In this document: positions 50,822 through 60,609 of the stretch, in pieces
Layout of the letters: each line of letters opens with the position of its first letter
Position numbering within the stretch: position 1 is the stretch's first letter
Assembly: GCF_014193515.1 (NCBI RefSeq)
Contig: NZ_BLXX01000001.1
Location: forward strand, 795,628-859,627
Reading direction: 5' to 3'
DNA from: Geomonas silvestris
Lineage (GTDB): Bacteria; Desulfobacterota; Desulfuromonadia; Geobacterales; Geobacteraceae
Length of the DNA stretch: 64,000 bases
The notes under the pieces: model-generated
Seen by the model: the letters and a program-made list of their open reading frames with translations, nothing else
Databases searched by the model: none
What the model was told of the DNA's origin: nothing
Program-made: the position numbers and the translations under genes

Positions 50822-53119
50822 TCAGTGCAGGGGAAGTTTCTTCTTCTCCTTGAGCGAGTCCTTGAGCCTCTTGGCGGCCTGGGCGATCAGCATCTGGTGG
50901 GTCCCCTCGGTGGGCTCACCCTCGGCCGGGTGACGCTGCAGGTAGCTGCCGTCCGGGAGCATGTCCCAGGCGGAGCGGTGGTCGGCGTCGTAGGTCTCGA
51001 AGGCCTGCCGGATCTCGCCGGTCAATTCCGGCGCGGTGACCGGGCAGAGGATCTCCACCCGTGCCTCGAGGTTGCGCTTCATGGCGTCAGCGGAAGAGAT
51101 GAAGTACTCCTCGGCGCCGCCGTTTCTGAAGTAGTAGATCCGCGCGTGCTCCAAAAAGCGCCCCACGATGCTCACCACCCGGATCTGCTCCGAAAGCCCG
51201 GGGATCCCGGGCCGTAAGCGGCAGGTGTCGCGCACGTAGAGGTCGATTTTCACCCCCGCCTGGGAGGCGCGGTAGAGGGCCTTCACGATGTCGCCGTCCT
51301 CCAGCGCGTTCATCTTGAACTGAATGAGCCCCCCGCCCTGGGCCCGGTTCAGCGCCACCTCGCGCTCGATCCGCTCCAAAAGGGCCTTCTTCAAAAGCTT
51401 GGGGGCCGGGAAGATCGCCTGGTAGGTGCGCCGCGCCAGGAAGCCGGTGGTCAGGTAGTTGAAGAGCTCGGTTATGTCCTGGCCGATCGTCTCGTCGCAG
51501 GTCAAAAGCCCCAGGTCCGAGTAGATGCGCGCCGTCTCCGCGTGGTAGTTGCCGGTGCCGAGGTGCACGTAGCGCCTGAGCCCCTGGTAGTCCTGCCTGA
51601 CCACCAGGATCACCTTGCAGTGGGTCTTAAGCCCCACCACCCCGTAGGTCACATGGATCCCCGCCTCCTCCATCTGCTCGGCCAGGCGGATGTTGGTCGC
51701 CTCGTCGAAGCGCGCCTTCAACTCCACCACCACCGCGACCTGCTTGCCGTTTTGCGCCGCCAGCAGCAGCGAGTCGATGATGCGGCTTTGGGTGGAGGTG
51801 CGGTAGAGGGTCATCTTGATGGCGCGCACCTTGGGATCGGTAGCCGCCTCGCGCAGGAAGCGCTCCACCGAGGTGGCAAACGAGACGTAGGGGTGCTGCA
51901 GCAAAAGCGAGCCGGCGTCGCGGATGGTGTGGAAGATGTTGCGGCTGGTGAGCAGCAGCGGGTGGTCGATCGGGTGGTGCGCCGGGTCGTGCAGGCGCGG
52001 GTAGTCGAGCCGGGTCAGCTCGAAGAGGTCGCGCATGGCGAGCATGCCGGGGACCTCGAAGACGTCGTTTTCCTCGTCGAGTTCCAGCTCGGCGGCGAGC
52101 CTGCCGCGGTGCAGCGGCTCCATCCCGGCGCCGATCTCCAGGCGCACGATGGGGGCGAAGCGCCGCTCCTTGAGCTCGCTCTCGATCATCGCCATCAGGT
52201 CGTCCGCCTCCTCCTCGTCCTTCTCGGTGTTGGCGTTGCGGGTCACCCGGAAGATCTCGCAGGAGAGGATCTGCATCCCCGGAAAGAGCATGTCCAGGTT
52301 GTGCATCATCACCTCTTCCAGCGGGATGAAGTGGTCCCCCTTCCCTACCCGGATGAAGCGCGGGCTCCCAAGCCCCACCGGCACCTTGACCCGGGCCAGC
52401 GAGGACTCGCGGGCCTTGGGGTAGCGCAGGGTCACCAGGAGGTTCAAGGAGAGGTTGGAGATGAAGGGGAACGGGTGCGCCGGGTCGATGGACTGCGGGG
52501 TCAAAAGCGGATAGATGTTCGCGTAGTAGTGCTCGCGCAGGTGCTTTTTTTCCTTCGGGGTGAGGCTCGCCCAGCTCTCGATGACGACCCCCTTCTGCTC
52601 CAGGAGAAGGCGCAGGTTCGCGAAGGCCTCGCGCTCGCGGGCGTGCAGCTCGCGGATGGAGAGGTGGCACTCGAAGACCTGCTGGCGCGGGGTGCGCCCG
52701 TCCAGGGTGAGCTCGTTTAAGCCCGCGCCGATCTGCTGCTTCAGGCCGCCGATCCGCTTCATGACGAACTCGTCGATGTTGGAGGCCACGATGGCGACGA
52801 ACTTAAGCCTCTCGAGAAGCGGGGTGCGCTCGTCCAGCGCCTCGTTCAGGACGCGCCGGTTGAATTCGAGCCAGGTGAGCTCGCGGTTTAAGTACCACTG
52901 GCTTTCGCTCAGGTCGAAGGGGCTCTCCGGCTCGTTTTGCGCCGGGTGCGCCTTCCCCTTTTTCTTGACGGGCTTCCCCTTTCCCGCCTTCCCCTTTTCT
53001 GCCTTGGCCGCGGGTTTCCCCGGACCAGCCGCCTTGCCGGCAGCCGGGGCAGGAGGCGCTTCTGCGGGGTTTTCCTGCCGGGTGAGCGGTTGCACCAGTT
53101 TGAGCGGACGATCTTCCAT
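50822..53119 (-). CDS. ppk1: Polyphosphate kinase 1
   Basis: The 765-residue protein starts at the ATG at 53119 after GGGAG. The PPK1 core begins near residue 76 with SQWYLNRELTWLEFNRRVLN and includes the catalytic His in GTGNYHAETARIYSD and the second His in HARIYYFRNGG. It makes polyphosphate from ATP, reversibly. Residues 14-70 are a lysine/alanine/proline-rich extension (KAEKGKAGKGKPVKKKGKAH) not found in typical PPK1. The same frame stays open a further 540 codons upstream but that stretch is antisense to a chemoreceptor and is not part of the gene. Confidence 0.95.
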   Translation of the reverse strand: MEDRPLKLVQPLTRQENPAEAPPAPAAGKAAGPGKPAAKAEKGKAGKGKPVKKKGKAHPAQNEPESPFDLSESQWYLNRELTWLEFNRRVLNEALDERTPLLERLKFVAIVASNIDEFVMKRIGGLKQQIGAGLNELTLDGRTPRQQVFECHLSIRELHAREREAFANLRLLLEQKGVVIESWASLTPKEKKHLREHYYANIYPLLTPQSIDPAHPFPFISNLSLNLLVTLRYPKARESSLARVKVPVGLGSPRFIRVGKGDHFIPLEEVMMHNLDMLFPGMQILSCEIFRVTRNANTEKDEEEADDLMAMIESELKERRFAPIVRLEIGAGMEPLHRGRLAAELELDEENDVFEVPGMLAMRDLFELTRLDYPRLHDPAHHPIDHPLLLTSRNIFHTIRDAGSLLLQHPYVSFATSVERFLREAATDPKVRAIKMTLYRTSTQSRIIDSLLLAAQNGKQVAVVVELKARFDEATNIRLAEQMEEAGIHVTYGVVGLKTHCKVILVVRQDYQGLRRYVHLGTGNYHAETARIYSDLGLLTCDETIGQDITELFNYLTTGFLARRTYQAIFPAPKLLKKALLERIEREVALNRAQGGGLIQFKMNALEDGDIVKALYRASQAGVKIDLYVRDTCRLRPGIPGLSEQIRVVSIVGRFLEHARIYYFRNGGAEEYFISSADAMKRNLEARVEILCPVTAPELTGEIRQAFETYDADHRSAWDMLPDGSYLQRHPAEGEPTEGTHQMLIAQAAKRLKDSLKEKKKLPLH

Positions 53120-53250
53120 CGTATTCTCCCGGACCCCAGGGCCCTCGCGTCGATAGTTACAGCCCCTGAATACTACCAGCTTGCGCCGGGACGGCAAGCC
53201 TGTGTCAGATTCCGCCCGACGAGATGAATCAACTATAACATTAAACACTC

Positions 53251-53278
53251 TACAGTTTCCAGCCGCTTCGTCCGATAA
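53251..53278 (+). promoter_or_regulatory. FliA-like (sigma-28) promoter of the chemoreceptor gene
   Basis: TACAGTTT (53251-53258, seven of eight to TAAAGTTT) is followed after 12 bases by TCCGATAA (53271-53278, seven of eight to GCCGATAA). Confidence 0.6.
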
Positions 53279-53323
53279 CTGCAGCAGTACTGCCCAATAG
53301 TACGCACCAAAAAGGAGAGAGCA

Positions 53324-55006
53324 ATGGGTAAGATGGGATTCGGAGCCAAGGTACTTTGCCTGGTTCTCTTTAGCAGTATCGGAACGGCGCTGGTAGTAAG
53401 CGCCATTGCGCTCACCCAATACAATACGTCCTACAAGGGCTTCATGGAGTCTTACCGACAGTCCCTGTTCGCCGATTTTGACAGCCAGGCGAAGAGCCAG
53501 GTCCAGTCGGCCATCTCGATGCTGCAGAAGGTCGCCGACATGGAGCAGCGTAACGAGCTCACCCCCGAGGCGGCGCGCAAGGTGGGCGCCGACCTGTTGC
53601 GCGGCATGAAGTACGGGGAGAGCGGCTACTTCTGGGCCGACACCACCGAAGGGGTGAACGTGGTCCTTTTGGGCAAGCCGGTCGAGGGGACCAACCGCCT
53701 CAACACCAAGGACGCCAAGGGTAAATACCTGATCCAGGAGATCATCAAGCAGGGGGTGGCCGGCGGCGGCTTCACCGACTACTGGTTCCCCAAGGCGGGC
53801 GAGACCGAACCGCAGCCCAAGCGCGGCTACTCCCAGCTCTTCAAGCCCTTTGGCTGGGTGGTGGGGACCGGCAACTACGTGGACGACCTGAGCCGGAAGG
53901 TGCAGAAGGCGGCCCTCGTCCACGAGGAGCTGCACCAGCGCCAGGTCTACCTGATGATCGCGGCGGTCCTCGCCATGCTCGTCGTCACCTCGCTCGGATC
54001 GGTTTTGGTGGCGCGGCGGCTCTTGCGCCAGATCGGCACCGAGCCGGCGGAACTCGCCCGGATCGCCGAAGAGGTGGCCCAGGGTAACTTGAGCCACCGC
54101 TTCGAGGCGGAGCGCGGCGGCATCTACGGCGCCATGCGCCAGATGGTGGAGCAGCTGCGCCAGGTGATGCACCAGGTCAACGAAGGTTCCCAGGCCATCT
54201 CGGTCTCCGCCGTGCAGCTCAACGGCAACGCGCACCAGATGGCAAACTCCACCGACGCCATCGTGGGTCAGGCGAACACCGCGGCGACCGCCAGCGAGGA
54301 GATGGCAGCCACCTCCCTGGACATCGCCAGCAACTGCCACCTGGCCGCCCAGAACTCCGACCTGGCGAGCCAGACCGCCCAGGAAGGGGCGCACATCGTC
54401 CAGAACACCGTAGAGGGGATGGAGCGGATCGCGGAAAGGGTGCAGCACTCCGCGGCGGTGGTGGAGCAGCTCGGGGTGAGAAGCGACCAGATCGGGAGCA
54501 TCGTGGCGACCATCGAGGACATCGCCGACCAGACGAACCTTCTGGCCCTGAACGCCGCCATCGAGGCGGCCCGGGCCGGCGAGCAGGGACGCGGTTTCGC
54601 GGTAGTCGCCGACGAGGTGCGCGCCCTGGCGGACCGCACCACCAAGGCCACCCACGAGATCAGCCAGATGATCCGCAGCATCCAGGCCGAGACCCGGCAG
54701 GCCGTGCAGGCGATGGAACAGGGGGTCCAGGAGGTGCATTCCGGGACGCTCGAGGCCGCCCGCTCCGGAAATGCGTTGGAGGAGATCCAGCGCCGCATCG
54801 TCGAGGTGACCCAGCAGATCAACCAGATCGCCACCGCCGCCGAGGAGCAGTCGGCCACCACCCGCGAGATCAGCGACAGCCTGCAGCAGATCTCGGGGAC
54901 GGTGCAGCTGGGGGTGCAGAACTCCCGGGAGATCGAGGGGGCCGCGGCAGCGCTCACCGGGCTCTCGGGCGACCTCGAGGGGCTGGTGCGCCGCTTCCGC
55001 GGCTAG
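53324..55006 (+). CDS. Methyl-accepting chemotaxis protein with Cache sensor
   Basis: The 560-residue receptor has transmembrane segments at about residues 8-29 and 205-228, with a single Cache domain between them ([20 protein letters not shown] and [17 protein letters not shown]). A HAMP domain (about 229-282) leads to the signalling hairpin with tip [20 protein letters not shown]. The sensor resembles that of the receptor at 15850. AAAGGAGAG precedes the ATG. A FliA-like promoter lies upstream and a terminator at 55043. Confidence 0.94.
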   Translation: MGKMGFGAKVLCLVLFSSIGTALVVSAIALTQYNTSYKGFMESYRQSLFADFDSQAKSQVQSAISMLQKVADMEQRNELTPEAARKVGADLLRGMKYGESGYFWADTTEGVNVVLLGKPVEGTNRLNTKDAKGKYLIQEIIKQGVAGGGFTDYWFPKAGETEPQPKRGYSQLFKPFGWVVGTGNYVDDLSRKVQKAALVHEELHQRQVYLMIAAVLAMLVVTSLGSVLVARRLLRQIGTEPAELARIAEEVAQGNLSHRFEAERGGIYGAMRQMVEQLRQVMHQVNEGSQAISVSAVQLNGNAHQMANSTDAIVGQANTAATASEEMAATSLDIASNCHLAAQNSDLASQTAQEGAHIVQNTVEGMERIAERVQHSAAVVEQLGVRSDQIGSIVATIEDIADQTNLLALNAAIEAARAGEQGRGFAVVADEVRALADRTTKATHEISQMIRSIQAETRQAVQAMEQGVQEVHSGTLEAARSGNALEEIQRRIVEVTQQINQIATAAEEQSATTREISDSLQQISGTVQLGVQNSREIEGAAAALTGLSGDLEGLVRRFRG

Positions 55007-55042
55007 CCTTCCGGCCGCTTCCCCAGGCTTTTCCCCAACAAA

Positions 55043-55067
55043 AAGGGCGCCCTCAAGGCGCCCTTTT
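55043..55067 (+). terminator. Rho-independent terminator of the chemoreceptor gene
   Basis: GGGCGCC (55045-55051) pairs with GGCGCCC (55057-55063), 5-base loop, then TTTT. Confidence 0.88.
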
Positions 55068-55102
55068 CACGTCCGGCATCCCGTGGGCGGCCCCCCCCGG
55101 GC

Positions 55103-55951
55103 TCAATGCACCGCGGTCTTCTTGATGATCCCCCCCGAGGCGTCGGCCAGCGGGTGCACCACCACGAAGGCCGCCGGGTCGATCTCCTGCACCACCGCCC
55201 GCACCCGCCCGATCTCCAGCCGGGTCACCACGCAGTAGAGGATGTTGATCGGGTTCCCGGTCATGCCACCCCGCCCCTGGTAGATGGTCACCCCGCGGTT
55301 CAAGAGCCGGACGATCGCCTCGCGGATCTGGTCGCTTTGCTCGGACATCACGATGATGGCGGTGTACTCCTCGATGCCGTGGATCAGGAAGTCGACGGTC
55401 TTCGAGGCGGCGAGGTAGGTAAGCACCGAGTAGAGCGCCTTGTCGATTCCGAGGAAGAAGGCGGCCGCCGAGAAGATGAAGATGTTCAGGATCAGGATGA
55501 CGTCCCCCACCTTGAGGAGGTGGCTGTTCTTGCTGATGAGGAGTGCCGCGATCTCGGTACCGTCCAACACCGCCCCGCCCCGGATGGCGAGCCCGATCCC
55601 CGCGCCGATGAAGAGCCCGCCGAACACCGAGGTCAAAAGGAGGTCCGGGGTGACGTCGGGGTAGTCCAGGAAGGCGAGGCAGAGCGCGAGACCGGCGATC
55701 GCCAGGGTGCTCTTCAGGGCGAACTTCCAGCCGATCTGCCGGTAGCCCAGGGCGATGAAGGGGAGATTGATGAGCGGGACCAGGAGCGCGAGCGGATAGC
55801 CGAGCACCGATGCGAGCAGCATCGAGACGCCGGTGACCCCGCCGTCGATGAAGTGGCTGGAGAGGAGGAAGCCCTTGATCCCCATCCCGGCGGAGAGGAT
55901 GCCGAGCAGGATCAGGAGGGTGTTTTTAGCTTCGGAGATGAGGTTTTTCAT
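55103..55951 (-). CDS. YitT-family membrane protein
   Basis: The 282-residue protein has about five transmembrane segments followed by a cytoplasmic DUF2179 domain (FLIHGIEEYTAIIVMSEQSD onward). The pattern SHFIDGGVTGVSMLLASVLG is typical of the YitT/DUF161 family. Function is unknown; transport has been suggested. Start is uncertain: the ATG at 55951 fits the family length, but no clear ribosome site is present, and earlier starts up to 56011 are open. Confidence 0.8.
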   Translation of the reverse strand: MKNLISEAKNTLLILLGILSAGMGIKGFLLSSHFIDGGVTGVSMLLASVLGYPLALLVPLINLPFIALGYRQIGWKFALKSTLAIAGLALCLAFLDYPDVTPDLLLTSVFGGLFIGAGIGLAIRGGAVLDGTEIAALLISKNSHLLKVGDVILILNIFIFSAAAFFLGIDKALYSVLTYLAASKTVDFLIHGIEEYTAIIVMSEQSDQIREAIVRLLNRGVTIYQGRGGMTGNPINILYCVVTRLEIGRVRAVVQEIDPAAFVVVHPLADASGGIIKKTAVH

Positions 55952-56218
55952 CGGGCTCGTGTGCTCGCTCTGCGTGGAGGTATGGGGTGCACGGCCCCCC
56001 ATATTACTCAAAAAACGGACGCTGTCGACAAGATTTCGAACCGGGCGACAGGGCGGCTCCTTGACGGGACGCTGGGCCGTGCAGGAGAGCTTCCGGTGAA
56101 GAGCTCAGTTCCCGACCTGCGTCGGTTCGTCGGCATGGGGTGTTGGAGTGGCAGTGCGGCTTTGGGGAAAGGGGTGGGAGTGCGGGGAGGCGCAGGGAGC
56201 GCCCCCCCGGGAGGTGGC

Positions 56219-57883
56219 TCAGTACTTCTCGAAGGCTTCGTCGCTGCCGGCGTCGAGGCTGAGGCTTGCCCCCGCCGCACGCGGCAGCGCCGCCTCGCCC
56301 ACCGGGAGCTTCGCCTGGCTCAGCTTGGGCCGCACCGCGCCCTTGGGCTTGGCGGTCGACCGGGGAGCGTGCCGCTCCTCTACCTTGAAGAAGGAGATGG
56401 TGCTCTGCAGCTGCTCGGCCTGGGAAGCGAGCTCCTCGGCGGTCGAGGACATCTCCTCCGAGGCTCCGGCGTTGGACTGGATCACCTGGTCGAGTTGCTG
56501 GATCGCCTTGTTGATCTGGACCGCCCCGCTGTCCTGCTCCTTGCTCGAGGCGCTGATCTCCTGGACCAGGTCGGCGGTGCGCTGGATGTCGGGCACCATG
56601 CTGGCCAAAAGCTCCCCGGCCCGCACCGCGACCCCCACCGAGTGGGCAGAGAGCTCTGAGATCTCCGCCGCGGCCTTCTGGCTCCGCTCGGCAAGCTTTC
56701 TCACCTCGCTCGCCACCACCGCGAACCCCTTGCCGTGCTCGCCGGCGCGGGCCGCCTCGATGGCGGCGTTCAGGGCCAGGAGGTTGGTCTGCCGGGCGAT
56801 CTCCTCGATGATGTTGATCTTGCCGGCGATCTCCTTCATGGCGACCACCGTCTCCTGCACCGCGCTACCACCCTCGCGCGCGTCGGCCGCCGACTTGGTC
56901 GCGATCTTCTCGGTCTGTATCGCGTTGTCGGCGTTCTGCCTGATGTTGGAGGTCATCTGCTCCATGCTCGAGGAGACCTCCTCAGCGGCCGCCGCCTGCT
57001 CGCTCGCCCCCTGGGACATCTCCTCGGAACCGGAGGAGAGCTCCTGGCTCCCGGCAGCAACGTTGTCGGTCGCCGCTTTCACCTCGGTGACGATCTCGCG
57101 CAGCTTCTCGACCATGAGGTTCATGGCCGCCACCAGCTTCCCCACCTCGTCCTGCTGGTCGAGGTCGATCTTCTGGGTCAGGTCGCCGCCGGCCACTGCC
57201 GCCGCGAACTCCACCCCTTTTTTGAGCGGCACGCTGACCAGCCGGGAGAGCACGATGCCGAGGGCGATGGCCAGGAAGACCCCGCCCAGCACCATGAAGA
57301 CGGTGAGCCGGACCGCGGCCCTGCCGGTCGCCACGTTCAGGTCGTTTTTCTGTTTGGCGTGGCTTACCTCGACATCCGAGAGGTTCTGGATGGCGTCGTC
57401 GATCGCCTTCACTACCTGGGCGCTTGCCGGGTCGCGCAGCACCTTGAACGCCTCCTCGCTCTTCCCGGCCTGGGCGAACCCCGCGATCTTCTGGGCCACC
57501 GGGTCCAAGCCCGCGAGTGTCCCGGTGACCGCGGCGACGGCCTTCTTAAGTTCCGGCGTCCGCGCCTGCTCCTCTACGAGCTTGAGCGACTCGCGGATCT
57601 GCTTGTCCAACTCCTTCAGCGCCGCCAGATGCTTGGTGCGTTCCTCGGCCGTGCGGTCCAGCACCAGGTCGCGCAGGTAGTTACGCTGCTTCTGAAAATC
57701 AGTCGAGACGTCGAGCAGGTCGCCCAGGGGCTTGGTGTTGTGCTGGAAGAGCTCCTCTCCGTTGGCTTCGAGGACGCTCAGCTTGGTGATGCTGAGGTAG
57801 CCGATACCGCCCGCTATCAGCGCCACCGCAATGAACCCGGACAACAGTTTCGCCGAAACCGGCAGGTTGTAGAACCACTTCAT
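56219..57883 (-). CDS. Methyl-accepting chemotaxis protein with four-helix-bundle sensor
   Basis: The 554-residue receptor has transmembrane helices at about residues 10-30 and 190-212. The periplasmic part is a helical bundle of the 4HB_MCP type (residues 31-189), with no Cache folding. A HAMP domain and a signalling domain follow, the tip being [20 protein letters not shown]. The tail is a flexible Lys/Pro-rich linker ending in DEAFEKY. AAAGGAGAC precedes the ATG at 57883; the frame is open upstream but not used. A FliA-like promoter lies at 58029. Confidence 0.93.
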   Translation of the reverse strand: MKWFYNLPVSAKLLSGFIAVALIAGGIGYLSITKLSVLEANGEELFQHNTKPLGDLLDVSTDFQKQRNYLRDLVLDRTAEERTKHLAALKELDKQIRESLKLVEEQARTPELKKAVAAVTGTLAGLDPVAQKIAGFAQAGKSEEAFKVLRDPASAQVVKAIDDAIQNLSDVEVSHAKQKNDLNVATGRAAVRLTVFMVLGGVFLAIALGIVLSRLVSVPLKKGVEFAAAVAGGDLTQKIDLDQQDEVGKLVAAMNLMVEKLREIVTEVKAATDNVAAGSQELSSGSEEMSQGASEQAAAAEEVSSSMEQMTSNIRQNADNAIQTEKIATKSAADAREGGSAVQETVVAMKEIAGKINIIEEIARQTNLLALNAAIEAARAGEHGKGFAVVASEVRKLAERSQKAAAEISELSAHSVGVAVRAGELLASMVPDIQRTADLVQEISASSKEQDSGAVQINKAIQQLDQVIQSNAGASEEMSSTAEELASQAEQLQSTISFFKVEERHAPRSTAKPKGAVRPKLSQAKLPVGEAALPRAAGASLSLDAGSDEAFEKY

Positions 57884-58028
57884 GGCTGTCTCCTTTCTCC
57901 TTCTGCGGACCCGCAGGCACCCGCGCTCAGCTTCCGGAAGCCTGTGCTGGAAGACGGCGGAAACCCGCCGCCGTTTTAAAACAAGCGCATCGCTCGGCAC
58001 GATTGATGAGATCTACTTTACCAAAGAC

Positions 58029-58055
58029 CTATCGGAACCCCGGGGGTATTCTTTA
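58029..58055 (-). promoter_or_regulatory. FliA-like (sigma-28) promoter of the chemoreceptor gene
   Basis: On the minus strand TAAAGAAT (58048-58055) and TCCGATAG (58029-58036) are separated by exactly 11 bases. Both elements match consensus at six of eight. Confidence 0.65.
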
Positions 58056-58140
58056 GCTTTTTTCTCGGTTGAGGTAGCCGATCTTCCGATACACGTTTTA
58101 CTCCTCAAAACAAAGAGCAGTTTTGGCGGAATTGAGACGA

Positions 58141-58169
58141 AAAAACGGCCGGATCGGGGGATCCGGCCG
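58141..58169 (-). terminator. Rho-independent terminator of the propeller lipoprotein gene
   Basis: The 10-bp stem CGGCCGGATC / GATCCGGCCG (58146-58155, 58160-58169) with a GGGG loop is followed by at least five T on the minus strand. Confidence 0.9.
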
Positions 58170-58200
58170 CGTTCGTTTTACTGCAGCGTCAAGCGAGCCG

Positions 58201-59178
58201 TCAGCGTGCCGCAGCTCCGTTTATGGAGGTGAGCCCGCCGGCGCCCAGGGTATCCCAGACCAGGTTTCCCCGCCCGGTATCAGGATCGATTTTGAGCACC
58301 TTGGTGCCGCTGAACCCGTACAGGGTCATTTGGTCGTTGGTGGAGAGGCCGAAAACGTCCGAGAAACCTATGGTGCCGACAAGCGTCGCCACCCCGGTTG
58401 CCGGGTTGAGCCTCACCAGGGCGTTACTGGAGCTGTTGAAAATGGAGGTAAGGAAGAGCTGGTTCCCCAGGAAGACCAGGTCGCCGCTCGACTTGTAGTG
58501 GATGTCGCCGCCGCTCCCCAGCAAGGTGGCGTGGCCGGTCGTCGAGTTGACGGTGTAGAGGGCGTTGTTGGCCGTGTACAGGGTACCGTTGGCGCTGAAC
58601 TCCAGCGAGGTGGCATCGGTGGTCCCCAGGGCCCCCACCGGGGTGACCTGGGCGGTAGCCACGTCGATGCGGAAGAGCTGGTCTCCCGAGATGCCGTACA
58701 GGTTGCCGGCGGTGTCGAAGGCCAGGTCGTTGAGGAAGGTCTGGGTGTCGCCGATGATCTGGACGCTCTGCGCGTTCAAGTCCAGCCGGGCGAGGTGGTT
58801 CGTGTCGTCGACCACGTAGAAGACCGGCGGGTTGGGGGTGGCCGAAATGGCGGGGGCGACCACGTTGGCGCCGTTAACGGTGAGGCTCTCGCTGCGGGGG
58901 AGGCAGGAGTAGTCCTTCTTGGTGCCGGAGACCGTGTAGCTGCCGTTACCCAGGCCGTTAAAGCTGTAGTTGCCGCTTGAGTTGGTAAAGGCGAGCTGGC
59001 TCGCGGCACCGCCCAGCGCCACCTGGACCCCGGATACCCCCGAGCCCCCGCTACGCACGCTTCCGGCGATCTGGTACCCCGAACCGCCCCCCGGAGAGGA
59101 ACCGCCGCCTCCACACCCTCCCACCAGCGCAACGATAAGTGCCAGCATGACTACCTTCGCTTGTCTGCATCCGCTCAT
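58201..59178 (-). CDS. Lipoprotein with carboxypeptidase-like domain and beta-propeller
   Basis: The 325-residue precursor has a lipoprotein signal ending VALVGGC. A Gly-rich linker leads to a carboxypeptidase-regulatory-like domain (QIAGSVRSGGSGVSGVQVAL, then SGNYSFNGLGNGSYTVSG). The rest repeats short units such as NLYGISGDQLFRIDVATAQV and TLYTANNALYTVNSTTGHAT, a six- or seven-bladed NHL-like propeller. It is likely a surface protein for binding. GAGGAG precedes the ATG at 59178. Confidence 0.75.
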   Translation of the reverse strand: MSGCRQAKVVMLALIVALVGGCGGGGSSPGGGSGYQIAGSVRSGGSGVSGVQVALGGAASQLAFTNSSGNYSFNGLGNGSYTVSGTKKDYSCLPRSESLTVNGANVVAPAISATPNPPVFYVVDDTNHLARLDLNAQSVQIIGDTQTFLNDLAFDTAGNLYGISGDQLFRIDVATAQVTPVGALGTTDATSLEFSANGTLYTANNALYTVNSTTGHATLLGSGGDIHYKSSGDLVFLGNQLFLTSIFNSSSNALVRLNPATGVATLVGTIGFSDVFGLSTNDQMTLYGFSGTKVLKIDPDTGRGNLVWDTLGAGGLTSINGAAAR

Positions 59179-59514
59179 GACCGTTCTCCTCGTGAGGTGG
59201 CCGGTTGCCGCCGCGCGACCTCCGGCTCCTGGTTGACTGCGGGTCGCCCTGCGCCCAGGTAAAAATAAAGCACAAAGAAACAGAAAGTAAATATTTTCTA
59301 ACAATTCAAAACCTGAATCGTTCACATTGGGAAGCCGCCCGCCGCAGCCTCACCGAGACCGTTCCGGGCAATGCCGACAGTTTCTGCACCAGCGTGCCGG
59401 CTGCCGGGAAGAGCTTATCCTTAAAAAACTCCAAAACGCCTTGCACAGCACCCCACCCCTTTGGTATAAACAGAGAGCCGCAAGGCAAACCACTGTCAGA
59501 CGGGGAGGTGCCAG
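59179..59514 (+). other. Intergenic region with the tatA-mobA promoter
   Basis: No gene is seen. The first part is AT-rich; the promoter for tatA lies at 59441-59470. Confidence 0.5.
59441..59470 (+). promoter_or_regulatory. Promoter of tatA and mobA
   Basis: TTGCAC (59441-59446) is 18 bases from TATAAA (59465-59470), a five-of-six -10. The leader to tatA is about 40 bases. Confidence 0.5.
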
Positions 59515-59703
59515 ATGTTTGGATTCGGGATGCCGGAACTCATCGTACTTTTGGTCATCATGCTGGTGATTTTCGGGCCGGGCAAGATTCCTCAACTGGG
59601 CTCCTCGCTGGGGGGCGCAATCAGAAATTTCAAGAAGGCCAGCGAAGAGGATGGCAAGATCATCAATCCCAAAGAAGACGAGAAGCCTGACCAAAAGGTG
59701 TGA
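59515..59703 (+). CDS. tatA: Twin-arginine translocase TatA/TatE family subunit
   Basis: The 62-residue protein has a short transmembrane helix ([20 protein letters not shown]) followed by [20 protein letters not shown], the conserved amphipathic helix of TatA. It forms the pore ring of the Tat pathway. Tat substrates here include the hydrogenase subunits and the aldo/keto reductase. GGGGAGGTG lies before the ATG. It is followed after 10 bases by mobA. Confidence 0.9.
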   Translation: MFGFGMPELIVLLVIMLVIFGPGKIPQLGSSLGGAIRNFKKASEEDGKIINPKEDEKPDQKV

Positions 59704-59713
59704 GAGTATCGCT

Positions 59714-60304
59714 ATGCCTGAAACCTGGGGAGAGGAGGTAACCGGAGTCATCCTGGTGGGTGGCAAGAGCCGCCGCATGGGACGGGACAAGGCGTTCCTC
59801 CCCCTTTCCGGCCGGCCGCTCGTCGAGGGGGTACTCGAGCTGTTCCGGTCCCAGTTTTCCCGGGTTCTCCTGGTGGGGGACCGGGAGGAGCGCTTCGCCG
59901 ATTACGACCTTCCCGTCCTGGCCGACCGTTTCCCGGGAAGTTCCCTCGGGGGGCTGTACACCGGGCTTTCCAAGGCCGACACCCCTTACGTCTTCGTGGC
60001 CTCCTGCGATCTCGCCTATCCCAACCTCGAGGTCCTCAGGGGCCTCTGCGCCCTGCGCGACGGCTTCGACGCCGTGGTCCCCCGCACCGCACACGGCTTC
60101 GAGCCGCTGTTCGCGCTCTACGCGAAAAGCTGTCTAAGCCCCATCAAAGAGCAACTCGAGCGTGGCGAGTTCTGCGCCTACGCCTACTACCCGCAGCTCA
60201 AGGTCCGCTACCTTACCGGCGACGAGCTCTCCCGCCTCGACCCGGCCGGGACCGCATTCGTGAACCTGAACACCCCCGAGGAATACGCACGCATCGCCCG
60301 GTGA
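59714..60304 (+). CDS. mobA: Molybdenum cofactor guanylyltransferase
   Basis: The 196-residue protein has the nucleotidyltransferase start GVILVGGKSRRMGRDKAFLP (LxGGxxxRMGxDK), the segment FPGSSLGGLYTGL and the metal-binding VASCDLAYPNLEVL. MobA links GMP to the molybdopterin to make the MGD form used by Tat-exported enzymes. It starts 10 bases after tatA and just before the molybdate uptake gene modA, which fits one task. The ATG at 59714 is preceded by a weak GAGAG. Confidence 0.9.
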   Translation: MPETWGEEVTGVILVGGKSRRMGRDKAFLPLSGRPLVEGVLELFRSQFSRVLLVGDREERFADYDLPVLADRFPGSSLGGLYTGLSKADTPYVFVASCDLAYPNLEVLRGLCALRDGFDAVVPRTAHGFEPLFALYAKSCLSPIKEQLERGEFCAYAYYPQLKVRYLTGDELSRLDPAGTAFVNLNTPEEYARIAR

Positions 60305-60609
60305 GTGCTGCGCCAGGCCGGCGAGCGAGGCCGTTGCCGCAGGCAGCATGCCTGCCGCTTTTTGCGGCACCTGCCGGTCGAACGATCAGCTCCCACCGAG
60401 CACAAGGGGCGGCACTCCGGCGCAGAACCGCGCAGGTAGCGCCGGGGACCGAGGCATGAGCCGATTTGGCACGCGTAATGTAACGAGATACACAACGCCC
60501 TGCAGTGCCTGACCTGGCCCACCCGAGGTGACCTGAGCGGCCACGACCTAAACGGCCACGGCCTGAGGTACAGAGTACCTACCCCCGCAGAAACGAAAGG
60601 AGCACTCCC
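60305..60609 (+). other. Intergenic region upstream of modA, 305 bp
   Basis: A hexamer-like direct repeat CGGCCACGACCT / CGGCCACGGCCT lies at 60536-60570. The imperfect inverted repeat at 60474-60497 is a ModE-like candidate. No gene is seen. Confidence 0.4.
60474..60497. promoter_or_regulatory. Imperfect inverted repeat, possible ModE-type operator
   Basis: CGTAATGT (60474-60481) and ACACAACG (60490-60497) match in six of eight positions with an 8-base spacer. The layout resembles the ModE site (CG.TATAT...ATATA.CG). It lies 113 bases before modA. Confidence 0.35.

Larger units (their letters stand above)
57884..58200. other. Intergenic region, 317 bp, with promoter and terminator
   Basis: It holds the FliA-like promoter (58029-58055) of the chemoreceptor and the terminator (58141-58169) of the lipoprotein gene. 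No gene is seen in it. Confidence 0.6.

Noticed and set aside
53120..54739. A frame on the minus strand stays open upstream of the polyphosphate kinase start for 540 codons.
   Set aside because: It is antisense to the chemoreceptor at 53324-55006, with low-complexity Leu/His/Arg/Gly-rich sequence; the kinase has its own ribosome site at 53119.
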